This document shows, in pieces, positions 8,962-17,997 of a DNA stretch of 36,952 bases (position 1 is its first letter; every line of letters begins with the position of its first letter). The position numbers and the translations under genes were made by a program. Under the pieces are notes generated by a model, which saw only the letters and a program-made list of their open reading frames with translations, did no database searches and was not told where the DNA came from. Origin of the DNA: Daejeonella sp. (GTDB lineage: Bacteria; Bacteroidota; Bacteroidia; Sphingobacteriales; Sphingobacteriaceae); contig NZ_JAUXXZ010000034.1 of assembly GCF_030684675.1 (NCBI RefSeq), forward strand, positions 1 to 36,952, read 5' to 3'.

Positions 8962-9726
8962 TTGACCTTGAATACAAATAAAATTCGTCCAATTTTATCA
9001 GAAAAGTTTGAAGGCATTATCTGGAAAATTGAAGTCAATGATAAATATGGCTTGATTGCGATTGAAAGCCGATCATTAGAATCAAAGAAAACATCATTTA
9101 GTGTAATAAATTACAAAACCGGTGAAATTCTGATCAAAGAAAAGATTTTTCAGGAACCATGGAACCTCAATCTGGCTTATATTTCTGAAAAAAATCTGAT
9201 TATAACAGCTTATGGTCAGCCAGGAAGTCCGGAGAGTAAAGGCATTATATCAGTAAATATTCAGGATGCTCAAGTATTATGGGAACATTATAATTTATCA
9301 TTTAACAAGGCCACCGATGGGGGTTTGCAGGTATATGATCCCAGGATTAATCCACGAAGACTCTCATGGATAAGTCATATCAAAGGTGAAAATATAGAAG
9401 AAAGCGATAAGATTGAGCATAGCAATGAAATATTAATACACCCGGTATTTAAAAATCAATTTGTAATTCCTGATTTTATTTTAAGAGAGGAACTTGTTGG
9501 AGATCTGTCGGTATTATGTGTTCGGGATCTAAAAATCATTAGTTTTCATGAAAAAACTCAAAATAATATTCAACAGAGACTACTTGTTTATCAGGATGAT
9601 ACAATTTTACTTGATGAAATATTGATCAGGGGTATACAAAAACTGCAACCTGAATCGTTCTTTATGCAAAAAAACCACTTGTTCTACATCAGGAACAAGA
9701 ATGAAATAGTTTCATATTTAGTATAA
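8962..9726 (+). CDS. DUF4905-like protein, UUG start
   Basis: A 254-residue cytoplasmic protein with no signal peptide. There is no in-frame ATG before about residue 200, and an in-frame stop lies at 8926-8928, so initiation must use the TTG at 8962 or the TTG at 8968. The sequence alternates short beta-strands with GxI/WxxxY elements (GIIWKIEVNDKYGLIAIESR, VINYKTGEILIKEKIF, ISVNIQDAQVLWEHYNL), suggesting a beta-propeller-like fold. It fits my recollection of the Bacteroidota DUF4905 family, function unknown. The LysM gene follows 24 bases downstream on the same strand, so the pair is probably one operon. The family name is moderately certain. Confidence 0.75.
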   Translation: MTLNTNKIRPILSEKFEGIIWKIEVNDKYGLIAIESRSLESKKTSFSVINYKTGEILIKEKIFQEPWNLNLAYISEKNLIITAYGQPGSPESKGIISVNIQDAQVLWEHYNLSFNKATDGGLQVYDPRINPRRLSWISHIKGENIEESDKIEHSNEILIHPVFKNQFVIPDFILREELVGDLSVLCVRDLKIISFHEKTQNNIQQRLLVYQDDTILLDEILIRGIQKLQPESFFMQKNHLFYIRNKNEIVSYLV

Positions 9727-9750
9727 TTGCACAATTTTAAATTCTGATAA

Positions 9751-10620
9751 ATGCTGAAACGACTAGTTTTGTCAATTTCTATCGCCATAATGTCATTCAC
9801 TGCGAGCGCATCAATAGATTCAATCAATGTTGAAGAGTTAAATGGCTACAAGAACATAGTACATAAGGTAGAGGCAAAGGAGAGCTATTATTCCATTGCC
9901 AGAAAATATAATGTGAATCCGCAAACCGTTATCCAATTTAACAGTAACCGGTCTTTACAGATAGGAACGATTATACGTGTACCTACCGAAAGGCCATTTA
10001 AAGAGTTGAGTACAAATAAACCTCAGGCTTCTGGTGGATCTAAAGTTGCAGTTATAGATTACAAAGTTGGGCCCCGTGAATACTTGGGTTTGATAGCCCG
10101 AAAATTTAACACCACGATAGAAGATCTGAAGACTTTAAATAACTTAACAAGCAATAATTTATCAATTGGACAGATCATAAAAGTACCTTATGGTACGGCT
10201 CCTCAGGAACAGCTTGCCCCTCCTCCTCCTGCTCCAATCGACACACCGGTAGTCGGTTCCGGAAACCCTCCTACCCAGATCGATAGCAGCAGGAATGCCA
10301 GTGATCGCCTTAAGCTGCCCCCTGCCAGATACGGCTTGAGAGAGGTGAATGAACGCGGTCCCGCAATCTGGATAGCAGATGAAAATCTTGATGGAACCAA
10401 AATGCTGGCACTTCATCAAACTGCACCGATTGGAACCGTAGTGAAAATTACGAATCCAATGACAGGCAAGAGCACTTTTGCCAAGATTGTTGGAAAGTTC
10501 ACACAGAATGAGTCAACCAAAGACGTTATTATTGTAGTTACAAAAGCAGCCGCTGATTTAATCGGGGTAATGGACAAACGATTTCAGGCAACTTTAGTAT
10601 ACGGTGTTCCCAATGAGTAA
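9751..10620 (+). CDS. Exported LysM protein with C-terminal RlpA-like barrel domain
   Basis: A 289-residue secreted protein. A signal peptide occupies residues 1-20 (MLKRLVLSIS... ASA). Two LysM peptidoglycan-binding repeats follow, at about 36-78 (KVEAKESYYSIARKYNV to GTIIRVP) and 103-146 (VGPREYLGLIARKFNTT to GQIIKVP). A proline linker lies near 153-166. The C-terminal region (about 200-287), with GTKMLALHQTAPIGTVVKITNPMTGKST and a late VTKAAADLIG, resembles the double-psi beta-barrel of RlpA-like proteins. It is likely a periplasmic cell-wall-binding protein; catalytic residues of a transglycosylase are not evident. The stop overlaps the start of the kinase gene by 8 bases, implying translational coupling. 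Confidence 0.85.
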   Translation: MLKRLVLSISIAIMSFTASASIDSINVEELNGYKNIVHKVEAKESYYSIARKYNVNPQTVIQFNSNRSLQIGTIIRVPTERPFKELSTNKPQASGGSKVAVIDYKVGPREYLGLIARKFNTTIEDLKTLNNLTSNNLSIGQIIKVPYGTAPQEQLAPPPPAPIDTPVVGSGNPPTQIDSSRNASDRLKLPPARYGLREVNERGPAIWIADENLDGTKMLALHQTAPIGTVVKITNPMTGKSTFAKIVGKFTQNESTKDVIIVVTKAAADLIGVMDKRFQATLVYGVPNE

Positions 10621-11263
10621 GAAACCTTTTGTAATTGGTATAGCAGGTGGCAGCGGTTCAGGAAAAACATTTTTTTTGAAATGTTTCTTAAATCATTTCA
10701 AAGAAAATGAGGTCTGTTTGCTCTCGCAGGATGATTACTATTTCAGAATTGCCCATACCATGACTGCGGAAGAAAATAAATTCTACAATTTCGACCTGCC
10801 CTCAACTATTGATAATCAGCAGTTTATAAACGATATCAAAAAACTAATAAAAGGCGAATCAGTTCACCAAAAGGAGTATACTTTTAATAATCCGGATGCT
10901 GAGCCAAAATTACTCGAGATAAAACCCGCACCAATCATCATGGTTGAAGGTTTATTTATTCTACATTTTCAAGAGATAGCTGATCTTCTGGATCTGAAAA
11001 TTTTCATTGATACCCATGAAGAAATTGCATTACAACGCCGATTAAAAAGAGATCTTATTGAGCGCGGTTATCCTGAAAGTGACGTGCTTTACAAATGGAA
11101 GAATCATGTTGTTCCGGCATATAAAGATTATCTTTTACCGCACAAGGAGCTTTGCGATGTGATTATAAGCAATAATACTCATGTTGCTGAGGATATTATT
11201 AAGATAACGAGTGAGATATCCGATAAATTAAGGAAAAGCATACTGGCAGAACAATTAAGCTAG
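10613..11263 (+). CDS. Uridine kinase-like P-loop kinase
   Basis: A 216-residue P-loop NTPase of the uridine kinase/phosphoribulokinase group. Walker A is GGSGSGKT at residues 12-19. A QDDYY segment near 44 corresponds to the substrate-binding DDFY of uridine kinases, and FDLPSTID plus MVEGLFILH match later family motifs. LIERGYPESDV and a lid-like RRLKRD are also present. Members phosphorylate uridine and cytidine for pyrimidine salvage; exact substrate is not proven. The ATG at 10613 is preferred to the GTG at 10604 because the protein then begins MSKKPFVIGIAGG. The gene overlaps the upstream LysM gene, and its stop codon shares bases with the stop of the opposing CoA-transferase gene. Confidence 0.88.
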   Translation: MSKKPFVIGIAGGSGSGKTFFLKCFLNHFKENEVCLLSQDDYYFRIAHTMTAEENKFYNFDLPSTIDNQQFINDIKKLIKGESVHQKEYTFNNPDAEPKLLEIKPAPIIMVEGLFILHFQEIADLLDLKIFIDTHEEIALQRRLKRDLIERGYPESDVLYKWKNHVVPAYKDYLLPHKELCDVIISNNTHVAEDIIKITSEISDKLRKSILAEQLS

Positions 11264-11916
11264 ATCTGCATTTCAGGAATTTCCCCCTCGATTATGAGTT
11301 TTCCGGATGTAGCATTTCGTATATCCTCGATACTTACTCCCGGCGCACGTTCCAACAGTCTGAATCCTCCTTCTGCTGCTACTTCAAGAACAGCAAGTTC
11401 GGTAACGATTTTTTTAACACAGTTTACTCCTGTTAGCGGTAATGAGCATTCAGGGAGCAATTTACTCTCCCCTGCTTTATTAACATGCTGCATTGCGACA
11501 ATAATGTTCTTGGCAGATGCCACCAGATCCATTGCCCCACCCATTCCCTTAACCATTTTACCCGGGATTTTCCAATTGGCTATATCACCATTCTCAGAAA
11601 CTTCCATGGCACCTAATATGGTGAGATCTACTTTCTGGGATCTGATCATACCAAAACTCATAGCTGAATCGAAAATTGCAGAACCAGGCAAGGTAGTTAT
11701 AGTCTGTTTTCCTGCATTAATCAGATCAGGATCCTCTTCCCCATCAAAAGGAAATGGCCCCATGCCTAATAAACCATTCTCAGACTGCAGCACAACATTT
11801 ATCCCTTCCGGGATATAGTTAGCCACAAGGGTAGGAATCCCAATACCAAGATTCACATAATAACCATCTTTAATTTCCTTAGCGATACGTTTTGCTATTC
11901 CGGTTTTATCAAGCAT
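11260..11916 (-). CDS. scoB: 3-oxoacid CoA-transferase subunit B
   Basis: A 218-residue beta subunit of a family I CoA-transferase (succinyl-CoA:3-ketoacid or acetate CoA-transferase type). The catalytic glutamate lies in QSENGLLGMGP (Glu46), which forms the glutamyl-CoA thioester. NLGIGIPTLVANY near residue 22 and GGAMDLVASAKN near 125 are the conserved subunit-B motifs. The enzyme moves CoA between succinyl-CoA and acetoacetate in ketone-body or branched-chain breakdown. The partner subunit A is encoded just upstream on the same strand but is separated by a 145-base spacer carrying an inverted repeat, whereas these subunits are usually tightly linked. The final stop overlaps the stop of the opposing kinase gene within CTAG. 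Confidence 0.93.
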   Translation of the reverse strand: MLDKTGIAKRIAKEIKDGYYVNLGIGIPTLVANYIPEGINVVLQSENGLLGMGPFPFDGEEDPDLINAGKQTITTLPGSAIFDSAMSFGMIRSQKVDLTILGAMEVSENGDIANWKIPGKMVKGMGGAMDLVASAKNIIVAMQHVNKAGESKLLPECSLPLTGVNCVKKIVTELAVLEVAAEGGFRLLERAPGVSIEDIRNATSGKLIIEGEIPEMQI

Positions 11917-11918
11917 TT

Positions 11919-12057
11919 AATTTGTCGATTTGTTAATTAGTCTATTTGTCAATGTTTTGACAATAATATTATGTGGCAATATTTAATTAAAATAAAGGAA
12001 TTGGTATTTAAAGTAGATTCCCATTGACAAATAGACAAATTGTCTCATAGTCAAATT
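11919..12057. repeat. 139-bp inverted-repeat element between scoA and scoB
   Basis: The spacer contains a perfect 15-bp inverted repeat: GTCTATTTGTCAATG at 11940-11954 and its complement at 12022-12036. Weaker symmetry extends outward to AATTTG (11919-11924) and CAAATT (12052-12057). A nested 6-bp hairpin (TGTCAA/TTGACA at 11947-11962) competes with the long stem. In the sco transcript the arms would pair around a 67-nt loop. Fourteen bases of the arm recur in the infC-rpmI spacer at 32561-32574, so this is probably a dispersed intergenic repeat of the genome. Confidence 0.7.
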
Positions 12058-12061
12058 ACCT

Positions 12062-12754
12062 CTACCTCACCGTCCTCTGCTCAATCCTCTTCTCGTAATT
12101 CTTTCCCTGAAATATCCTGTGAACATAAATACCAGGAGTATGAATCTGATCGGGATCGAGTTCACCAATCTCAACAAGCTGTTCTACTTCGGCAATGGTG
12201 ATTTTTCCTGCCATAGCCATCACCGGGTTAAAATTTCGGGCTGTTGAACGAAAAATCAGATTACCGGCTGTATCTCCTTTCCAGGCCTTAACAATTGCAA
12301 AATCAGCATCAAAAGCCATTTCCATCAGATAGTCCTTGCCGTTAAAATTACGTACTTCTTTACCTTCAGCTACCTCTGTACCAACACCAGCAGGAGTGAA
12401 TATTGCTGGCATTCCGTAGCCAGCTGCCATACAGCGTGTCGCAAGAGTACCCTGAGGAATGAGTTCTACTTCCAGTTCGCCACTGAGAAGCTGTCTCTCA
12501 AATTCAGCATTCTCCCCGACATAGGATGAGACCATTTTCTTAACCTGTCTTTTTTTCAGCATTAATCCAATTCCGAAATCATCAACACCGGCATTATTAG
12601 AAATACAGGTAAGTTGGTTAACGCCTTTCTCCACCAATGCATTAATACAATTTTCAGGTATGCCGCAGAGCCCAAATCCACCCAGCATCAGTGTCATCCC
12701 ACTCTCGATGTCTCTAATTGCCTCATCGGCATTTGCCACTACTTTGTTGATCAT
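12062..12754 (-). CDS. scoA: 3-oxoacid CoA-transferase subunit A
   Basis: A 230-residue alpha subunit of the CoA-transferase whose beta subunit follows. The signature [18 protein letters not shown] is at about residues 22-39, followed by [19 protein letters not shown] and the conserved [30 protein letters not shown] segment. [27 protein letters not shown] near residue 168-195 completes the family pattern. It binds the CoA moiety and forms a heteromer with subunit B to transfer CoA between acyl groups in ketone-body metabolism. Gene order A then B is normal, but the gap between them is not. The start ATG at 12754 gives the expected MINKVV beginning. Confidence 0.93.
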   Translation of the reverse strand: MINKVVANADEAIRDIESGMTLMLGGFGLCGIPENCINALVEKGVNQLTCISNNAGVDDFGIGLMLKKRQVKKMVSSYVGENAEFERQLLSGELEVELIPQGTLATRCMAAGYGMPAIFTPAGVGTEVAEGKEVRNFNGKDYLMEMAFDADFAIVKAWKGDTAGNLIFRSTARNFNPVMAMAGKITIAEVEQLVEIGELDPDQIHTPGIYVHRIFQGKNYEKRIEQRTVR

Positions 12755-12807
12755 ATATTATTTTTGGAAGGCTGAAATTAACAAATCAGCATTGAAATAC
12801 CGCAGAT

Positions 12808-13917
12808 TTATTTCTTTTTAAGCACAATAATTTTATCATTTGAACCATTACTTGTAGCTACAAATAACCTGCCATCCGGCGCTACACATACATCCCTTAA
12901 ACGGCCATAGTTGGCTCTGAATATCTCTTTTGTCTCTTCTATTTTATCAGAACTGGAATTTAGTTTTAGCTGATAAAGAGTCTGATCCTTTAATGTAGCC
13001 AGAATCAACGAATTCTTCCATTGAGGAATGGCATCATTATTATAGTAATCCATTCCCGATACAGCGAGCGTTGGGGTCCAGCTCTTAAGCGGGACTACCA
13101 CATTGTTTGAGTTACAGAACGATTGTTCTCCACTTTCATTGCAAAAGCCATTGACTGCAGGCCATCCGAAATTTCTGTTTTTCAGAATCAGGTTTATTTC
13201 ATCATCCATATTTGGACCATGCTCTGAACTGAAAAGACTTTCTTTTACAAAAACCAGTCCTTGCGGATTTCGATGACCAAAAGTCCATACAGGACTCGAA
13301 TTTACAGGGTTATCTGAAGGAATGGAACCGTCCAGATTTAAACGAAGGATCTTTCCACTTAAAGAATTAATATTCTGGGCAGATGCCTGATTGGATGCAT
13401 CGCCTGTACTGATAAACAATTTAAGATCAGAACTGATTAGCAAACGACAACCATTATGAATACTTGATGCAGGTATATTATCCAGAATGATTACCGGATT
13501 TACCAGAGTGGTACCGTTATAAGTGTATCTGACTATCTTCTCCGTGTAAGTACCTGCTTTATCATAATTATAGGCAACAAATACATTTGGATTTTGATTA
13601 AAAGATGGATGAAGAGCCATACCTAACAATCCACCTTCTCCCACTGACTTAACATCCGGTATTGCAAAAACAATATTTACATTGCCATTATCAGGGTTAA
13701 CACGACTAATCTTACCACCTCGTTCGGTCATCCAGATAAAATTATCTGAACCCCATAACAATTCCCATGGATAAGTTAAATTCTGTGCAAGGATCTGAAT
13801 ATCAACGCTTGCATCCTGCACGGTTTCAGGAAGGCTAAGCGGATCTTTAGATGATTTTTTGCAGGATATTCCGGCAATAATTAATGCGCAAATAAAAAAG
13901 ATCAATGTTGTTTTCAT
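12808..13917 (-). CDS. PQQ-type sugar dehydrogenase lipoprotein
   Basis: A 369-residue exported protein of the glucose/sorbosone dehydrogenase family (soluble PQQ glucose dehydrogenase-like six-bladed propeller). The signal ends in a lipobox GISC with Cys19, followed by KKSS, typical of Bacteroidota surface or periplasmic lipoproteins. Family motifs are LTYPWELLWGSDNFIWMTERGGKI (about 48-71), GEGGLLGMALHPSF, TFGHRNPQGLVF, FSSEHGPNMDDEINLI, NFGWPAVNG and APDGRLFVATSNG. Members oxidise aldoses or other sugars using PQQ, but many have no proven activity and the host must supply PQQ. The gene appears monocistronic, ahead of the CoA-transferase pair on the same strand. Confidence 0.9.
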   Translation of the reverse strand: MKTTLIFFICALIIAGISCKKSSKDPLSLPETVQDASVDIQILAQNLTYPWELLWGSDNFIWMTERGGKISRVNPDNGNVNIVFAIPDVKSVGEGGLLGMALHPSFNQNPNVFVAYNYDKAGTYTEKIVRYTYNGTTLVNPVIILDNIPASSIHNGCRLLISSDLKLFISTGDASNQASAQNINSLSGKILRLNLDGSIPSDNPVNSSPVWTFGHRNPQGLVFVKESLFSSEHGPNMDDEINLILKNRNFGWPAVNGFCNESGEQSFCNSNNVVVPLKSWTPTLAVSGMDYYNNDAIPQWKNSLILATLKDQTLYQLKLNSSSDKIEETKEIFRANYGRLRDVCVAPDGRLFVATSNGSNDKIIVLKKK

Positions 13918-13959
13918 GCTCCTTATTTGGTATTTAACGCATTAATTGTATAAAATTAT

Positions 13960-16323
13960 CTATTTCAGATAAACATAAGTTATACCATCCCCGCCCCTGT
14001 CGGCATGTTCATCCTCAATGCGACTAACTTGAGAATATTTACGTAAATACTCACGAATAAGTTTGCGTAAAATTCCATCACCCTTGCCATGAATAATCTT
14101 CAAAGAGGATAAACCCAGCATTACAGCTCTGTCAAGATACTTTTCAATCTCATAGAGAGCTTCTTCCCCCCTTCTTCCACGAAGGTCAAGTTCTGTATTA
14201 AAGGTCGAGAAACTCTCAGTAAGATCAGTCCCGTGTGATTTTCTGATCTCTTTTGGTACAGAGCGGTTTGAGACTTTTTCAACACGGATTAATTTTACAA
14301 CCGAGCGTAGATCGCCCATAGCCAGAATGACATTATCGCGCGCAATTTCCATCACCTGCCCGACAGTTTCAGAATCAATAAGCTTCACCCAGTCGCCTGA
14401 CTTGATTTCAACGGTTTCCTTGACCTTAGTGATTTTCTTTTCCTGAACATCATGCCTCTTCAATTCATGTTGCAGATTTTGTCTCAGATTTTGCGTTTGC
14501 ACTTTTTCGGCTTTGCTTTCCCTGATTTCTGAAATCGTGTTTTCGATCAGCTTGTTAGCATTTTTAATAATATTCTGAGCTTCAATTTTGGCATCCTTGA
14601 TAATTAGCTTTTTATTTTCTTCCAGATATGTTTTTAATTGCTCGTTTTCTACAAGTAAGGCCTTTACTCTTTCTTCCTTCTTATCTACTGATCTTTTCGC
14701 ATCAATAAGCTCTTTCTTGTCCCGCTCGAGGTCTACAAGCAGTGTATCAACTTTTTTCTGGTAAGTACCCACTTTTCGCTTTGCCGATTCAACTACATCG
14801 GCCCCAAGGCCAATTTTCTGTGCGATCTCAAAGGCATATGAACTTCCGGGCTTGCCTAAAGAAAGTATATAAAGTGGAAGCATCTTTGCGTTATCAAATA
14901 ACATGGATGCATTTTCAAGTCCTGGAGTGGAATTGGCAAAGGTTTTAAGGTTTGAATAATGTGTGGTAACCACTCCTCTGACATTCTTCCTGTTCAGTGA
15001 TTCCAAAACCGATTCAGCAATTGGTCCCCCAAACTGAGGATCTGTACCCGTACCAAATTCATCAATCAGAATTAGCGTTTTCGAATTGGCCCATTCCAGA
15101 AAATATTTCATTTTAGAAAGATGGGCACTATAGGTACTCAGATCACTCTCAATTGATTGATCATCACCTATATCCGCAAAGATTTGTTTAAAAATACCCA
15201 GTTTGGAATGCTCGTCGGCAGGGATTAATAAACCGGCCTGGACCATGATCTGAAGAAGACCAATTGTCTTCATGCACACCGATTTACCTCCGGCATTTGG
15301 CCCAGATACTACAATAACCCGGTCCTGTTCGTCAATTTTAATATTGAGCGGTACAACCGACTGATTTTCCTTTTTTAAACTTATCATTAATAAAGGGTGC
15401 CTTGCATTAATCAGATTGATTTCTGACTCCCTGACTAATACAGGCATTTCGGCTTCGATACTAATCGCAAATAGGGCTTTTGCGCGAACAAAATCAAGTT
15501 TGGTCAGTAATCCATGATAGGATAATAACAAAGGGACATATAGCCTTAATTCATCGGTCAAAGCAATGAGTAATTTGATAATCTCTCTTCTTCTCTCAAA
15601 TTCAAGATCTCTGAGTAAATTATTTAACTGAAATACCTCTTCAGGCTCCATGTAAACGGTCTGGCCTGAAGCAGACTCGTCATGAATAAAACCTTTTAAT
15701 TTTCGTTTATTTTCAGCAAGTACAGGAATGCATAATCTACCATCCCGGATTGTCAGATTCCCATCGGCCGTCCAGCCATTATTTTGAGCATTTTTATAGA
15801 TATGATCTATTTTCTTCCGGGCTTCCTGTTCAGCCTTCGAAATCCCTGATGTGATCTCCGTTAAAGCCGATGATGCATTTGGTTTTATCTTTCCTTTTGG
15901 ATCAATAACTTTTTCAATCTTCTGTATAATGGATTTTTCAATCGGGAGATGTTCAAAAAGTGCCTCAAGATTAGGATAAAGACCCTCACGATCAGAAAAG
16001 TACTGAATTATAGAGAATACTGTTGAAAGAGATGCCGACACCTTAAAAAATTCATCTTCAGAGAGATAGGTTCCTTCAATTCTGGCCTTCTCAACCATAC
16101 TTTTGATATCAAAGAAATTTTGAATAATTAAAGGAGAATCATTTTGGAGAATGCTCTTAAATTCATTGGTTTGGCGTAGAAACTTATTTATAAGATCATA
16201 GTTGTGCATTACCTGGATCTTATCGACCATTTCCCGCCCCATTGGGCTTAGGCAATACAACTTAATAAGTTCTTTGATGTCCAGAAAACCCAGCTTCTCA
16301 CCGGCATTATTGGGGTATATCAT
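13960..16323 (-). CDS. mutS2: MutS2 family ATPase/endonuclease
   Basis: A 787-residue MutS2 protein. The order is an N-terminal MutS core and clamp region, then the ATPase with Walker A GPNAGGKS (341-348) and Walker B LILIDEFGTGTDP (about 417-429), a long charged coiled coil (about 520-630), and a C-terminal Smr domain with LDLRGRRGEEAL and the KIIHGKGDGILR motif near residue 745. MutS2 proteins lack the mismatch-recognition domain of MutS. They suppress homologous recombination or rescue collided ribosomes, depending on species. The Smr nuclease residues (the LDLRGxR and HGxGxG elements) are intact. The start overlaps the stop of the upstream DUF4296-like gene by 4 bases (ATGA), so the two are translationally coupled. 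Confidence 0.95.
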   Translation of the reverse strand: MIYPNNAGEKLGFLDIKELIKLYCLSPMGREMVDKIQVMHNYDLINKFLRQTNEFKSILQNDSPLIIQNFFDIKSMVEKARIEGTYLSEDEFFKVSASLSTVFSIIQYFSDREGLYPNLEALFEHLPIEKSIIQKIEKVIDPKGKIKPNASSALTEITSGISKAEQEARKKIDHIYKNAQNNGWTADGNLTIRDGRLCIPVLAENKRKLKGFIHDESASGQTVYMEPEEVFQLNNLLRDLEFERRREIIKLLIALTDELRLYVPLLLSYHGLLTKLDFVRAKALFAISIEAEMPVLVRESEINLINARHPLLMISLKKENQSVVPLNIKIDEQDRVIVVSGPNAGGKSVCMKTIGLLQIMVQAGLLIPADEHSKLGIFKQIFADIGDDQSIESDLSTYSAHLSKMKYFLEWANSKTLILIDEFGTGTDPQFGGPIAESVLESLNRKNVRGVVTTHYSNLKTFANSTPGLENASMLFDNAKMLPLYILSLGKPGSSYAFEIAQKIGLGADVVESAKRKVGTYQKKVDTLLVDLERDKKELIDAKRSVDKKEERVKALLVENEQLKTYLEENKKLIIKDAKIEAQNIIKNANKLIENTISEIRESKAEKVQTQNLRQNLQHELKRHDVQEKKITKVKETVEIKSGDWVKLIDSETVGQVMEIARDNVILAMGDLRSVVKLIRVEKVSNRSVPKEIRKSHGTDLTESFSTFNTELDLRGRRGEEALYEIEKYLDRAVMLGLSSLKIIHGKGDGILRKLIREYLRKYSQVSRIEDEHADRGGDGITYVYLK

Positions 16324-16694
16324 TTCTGTTTCTGTATCCTGTTCGGTTTTTTAATTTCGGCACTATTGAGTTTATGTTCCTTTTCATCCAATATTGCCTG
16401 TACTCTATTATACATTGTATCAAGCAAGGCCGGTTTCATACTGTAATACATCAGGCTTTTTTCATACAATGCAGGGGTGGTATTGTGAGTTTTATAAATA
16501 GTTGCATATAGATTCTTGTTATTCTTTCTGATTGTATCGTTGTATATAATAGTTGACATGTAACCATCCATGGTATGGAGATCGGCCATTATTAGAATCA
16601 TCTTTTTTTGATCTATGATATCCTTTGGTATATTTTGCTGCTCACAGGCAAATAAAAGTGGAACAATAAGAAATAGAAGTTTAATGACTTTCAT
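16320..16694 (-). CDS. DUF4296-like small lipoprotein
   Basis: A 124-residue protein with a short hydrophobic signal and a lipobox LLFAC (Cys17). The mature part, with IPKDIIDQKKMILIMADLHTMDGYM and a tail of helical heptads (MKPALLDTMYNRVQAILDEKEHKLN), fits the Bacteroidota DUF4296 family as I remember it, in which a short helical domain follows the lipid anchor. Function is unknown. The stop overlaps the mutS2 start by 4 bases, so the two genes form one transcript despite unrelated predicted locations (envelope versus cytoplasm). It lies 112 bases from the divergent YggS gene. Confidence 0.78.
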   Translation of the reverse strand: MKVIKLLFLIVPLLFACEQQNIPKDIIDQKKMILIMADLHTMDGYMSTIIYNDTIRKNNKNLYATIYKTHNTTPALYEKSLMYYSMKPALLDTMYNRVQAILDEKEHKLNSAEIKKPNRIQKQK

Positions 16695-16806
16695 TTTAAT
16701 TCAGGTTACTGACTGACAAATAAGATTTGATAGATAATTCTGTTGCATTTTAGTGTAGTATCCCGTAGGTTTAGCAATTAAAAAATTCAATCAAAAATAC
16801 AGATTA

Positions 16807-17487
16807 ATGAGCATTGCAGATAATATATCGGCTATAAAGAAAGAGATCGGGAATACCGGAGTTAAATTAATCGCAGTGTCTAAAACAAAACCTTTAGAAA
16901 GCATTACTGAAGCGTATGAGGCCGGACAGCGGATATTTGGAGAAAACATGGTACAGGAGCTTGTTGACAAACAGGAAAAGCTCCCCAAAGACATAGAATG
17001 GCATTTGATAGGGCATCTTCAAACGAATAAAGTTAAATATATCGCTCCATTTATCAGTCTGATTCATTCTGTTGATAGCATGAAACTATTGATGGAAATC
17101 AACAAGCAGGCTTTGAAGAATGATCGCATCATTGATTGTCTGCTGCAGCTTGAAATTGCAGATGAAGATACAAAGTATGGTATGGATCTGGCAGAAGCAG
17201 TAGAATTACTGCGTTCCGAGGAATTTAAACAATTAAAGAACATTCGGATTTGCGGAGTTATGGGAATTGCAACCCTTACTGAGAATCCAAGAATGACTAA
17301 AGAGGAGTTTTATGAGCTAAGCACCTTCTTTAAAGGCCTGAAGGATACATTTTTTAGAAAGGATCCGGCATTTACTGAGATTTCTATGGGTATGTCGGGA
17401 GATTATAAACTTGCCATTGAACAGGGAAGCACAATGATCAGATTGGGAAGTACAATTTTTGGTAACAGATCAAAGAAGGCAATTTAG
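16807..17487 (+). CDS. YggS/PROSC family PLP homeostasis protein
   Basis: A 226-residue fold-type III PLP-binding protein without known enzymatic activity; family members buffer pyridoxal phosphate in the cytoplasm. Key motifs are LIAVSKTKPLE at about residues 21-31, with the PLP-bearing lysine in SKTKP, GENMVQELVDK near 45-55, WHLIGHLQTNKVKY (65-78), QLEIADEDTKYGM and SMGMSGDYKLAIEQGSTMIRLGSTIFG at the C-terminus. The last segment is the signature phosphate-binding loop. Length is normal. The acetyltransferase gene follows after only 3 bases, so the two are co-transcribed. Confidence 0.95.
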   Translation: MSIADNISAIKKEIGNTGVKLIAVSKTKPLESITEAYEAGQRIFGENMVQELVDKQEKLPKDIEWHLIGHLQTNKVKYIAPFISLIHSVDSMKLLMEINKQALKNDRIIDCLLQLEIADEDTKYGMDLAEAVELLRSEEFKQLKNIRICGVMGIATLTENPRMTKEEFYELSTFFKGLKDTFFRKDPAFTEISMGMSGDYKLAIEQGSTMIRLGSTIFGNRSKKAI

Positions 17488-17490
17488 CGT

Positions 17491-17958
17491 ATGTCAATAA
17501 CTATTCGAACAGCAGTTAAAGCAGACTGCAACAGGTTACTCGAGCTTATTCAGGAGCTCGCTATATATGAAAAAGCGCCGCTTGAGGTGACAGTGAGCCT
17601 TGAAGAATTTGAGAACGCAGGTTTTGGGGATAATCCGGTATGGAAGGCTTTTCTTGCCGAAGAAAATGGGATTATTCAGGGTTTTGGCCTGTATTACATC
17701 CGCTACTCTACCTGGAAAGGATGCCGCATGTATCTTGAAGACTTGCTCGTGACTGAAAAAATGCGTGGGAAAGGCCTGGGAAAAATGATATTTGACCGCT
17801 TAATTGAAGAAGCAAAAGAAAAAAATTTTAAAGGAATTACCTGGCAGGTTCTTGACTGGAATGATCCGGCGATCAACTTCTATGAAAAATATAATGCGGA
17901 GTTTGATTCCGGATGGATCAATGTATCTCTTTCAAATGATCAGATTGATAAGCTTTAG
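17491..17958 (+). CDS. GNAT family N-acetyltransferase
   Basis: A 155-residue acetyltransferase of the GNAT fold. The central acetyl-CoA-binding motif A is VTEKMRGKGLGKMIFDRLIEEA at about residues 87-108, containing the Q/RxxGxG/A-type RGKGLG. The upstream strand YLEDLLV and the downstream WQVLDWNDPAINFYEKYNAEFDSGW, with its C-terminal NPAINFYEK-like element, are typical of diamine/spermidine acetyltransferase-like (SAT) members. The substrate is unproven, but small polyamines or thialysine are the usual suggestions for this subfamily. It lies 3 bases behind the YggS gene. The aspartate kinase gene follows after 39 bases. Confidence 0.9.
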   Translation: MSITIRTAVKADCNRLLELIQELAIYEKAPLEVTVSLEEFENAGFGDNPVWKAFLAEENGIIQGFGLYYIRYSTWKGCRMYLEDLLVTEKMRGKGLGKMIFDRLIEEAKEKNFKGITWQVLDWNDPAINFYEKYNAEFDSGWINVSLSNDQIDKL

Positions 17959-17997
17959 ATTCTATTAATCAATAATTATAATAATAAAATAAATTTA

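Noticed and set aside
11294-11818. 174-residue open frame on the plus strand opposite scoB.
   Set aside because: Antisense to a gene with clear catalytic motifs; its product is low-complexity and unlike any family.
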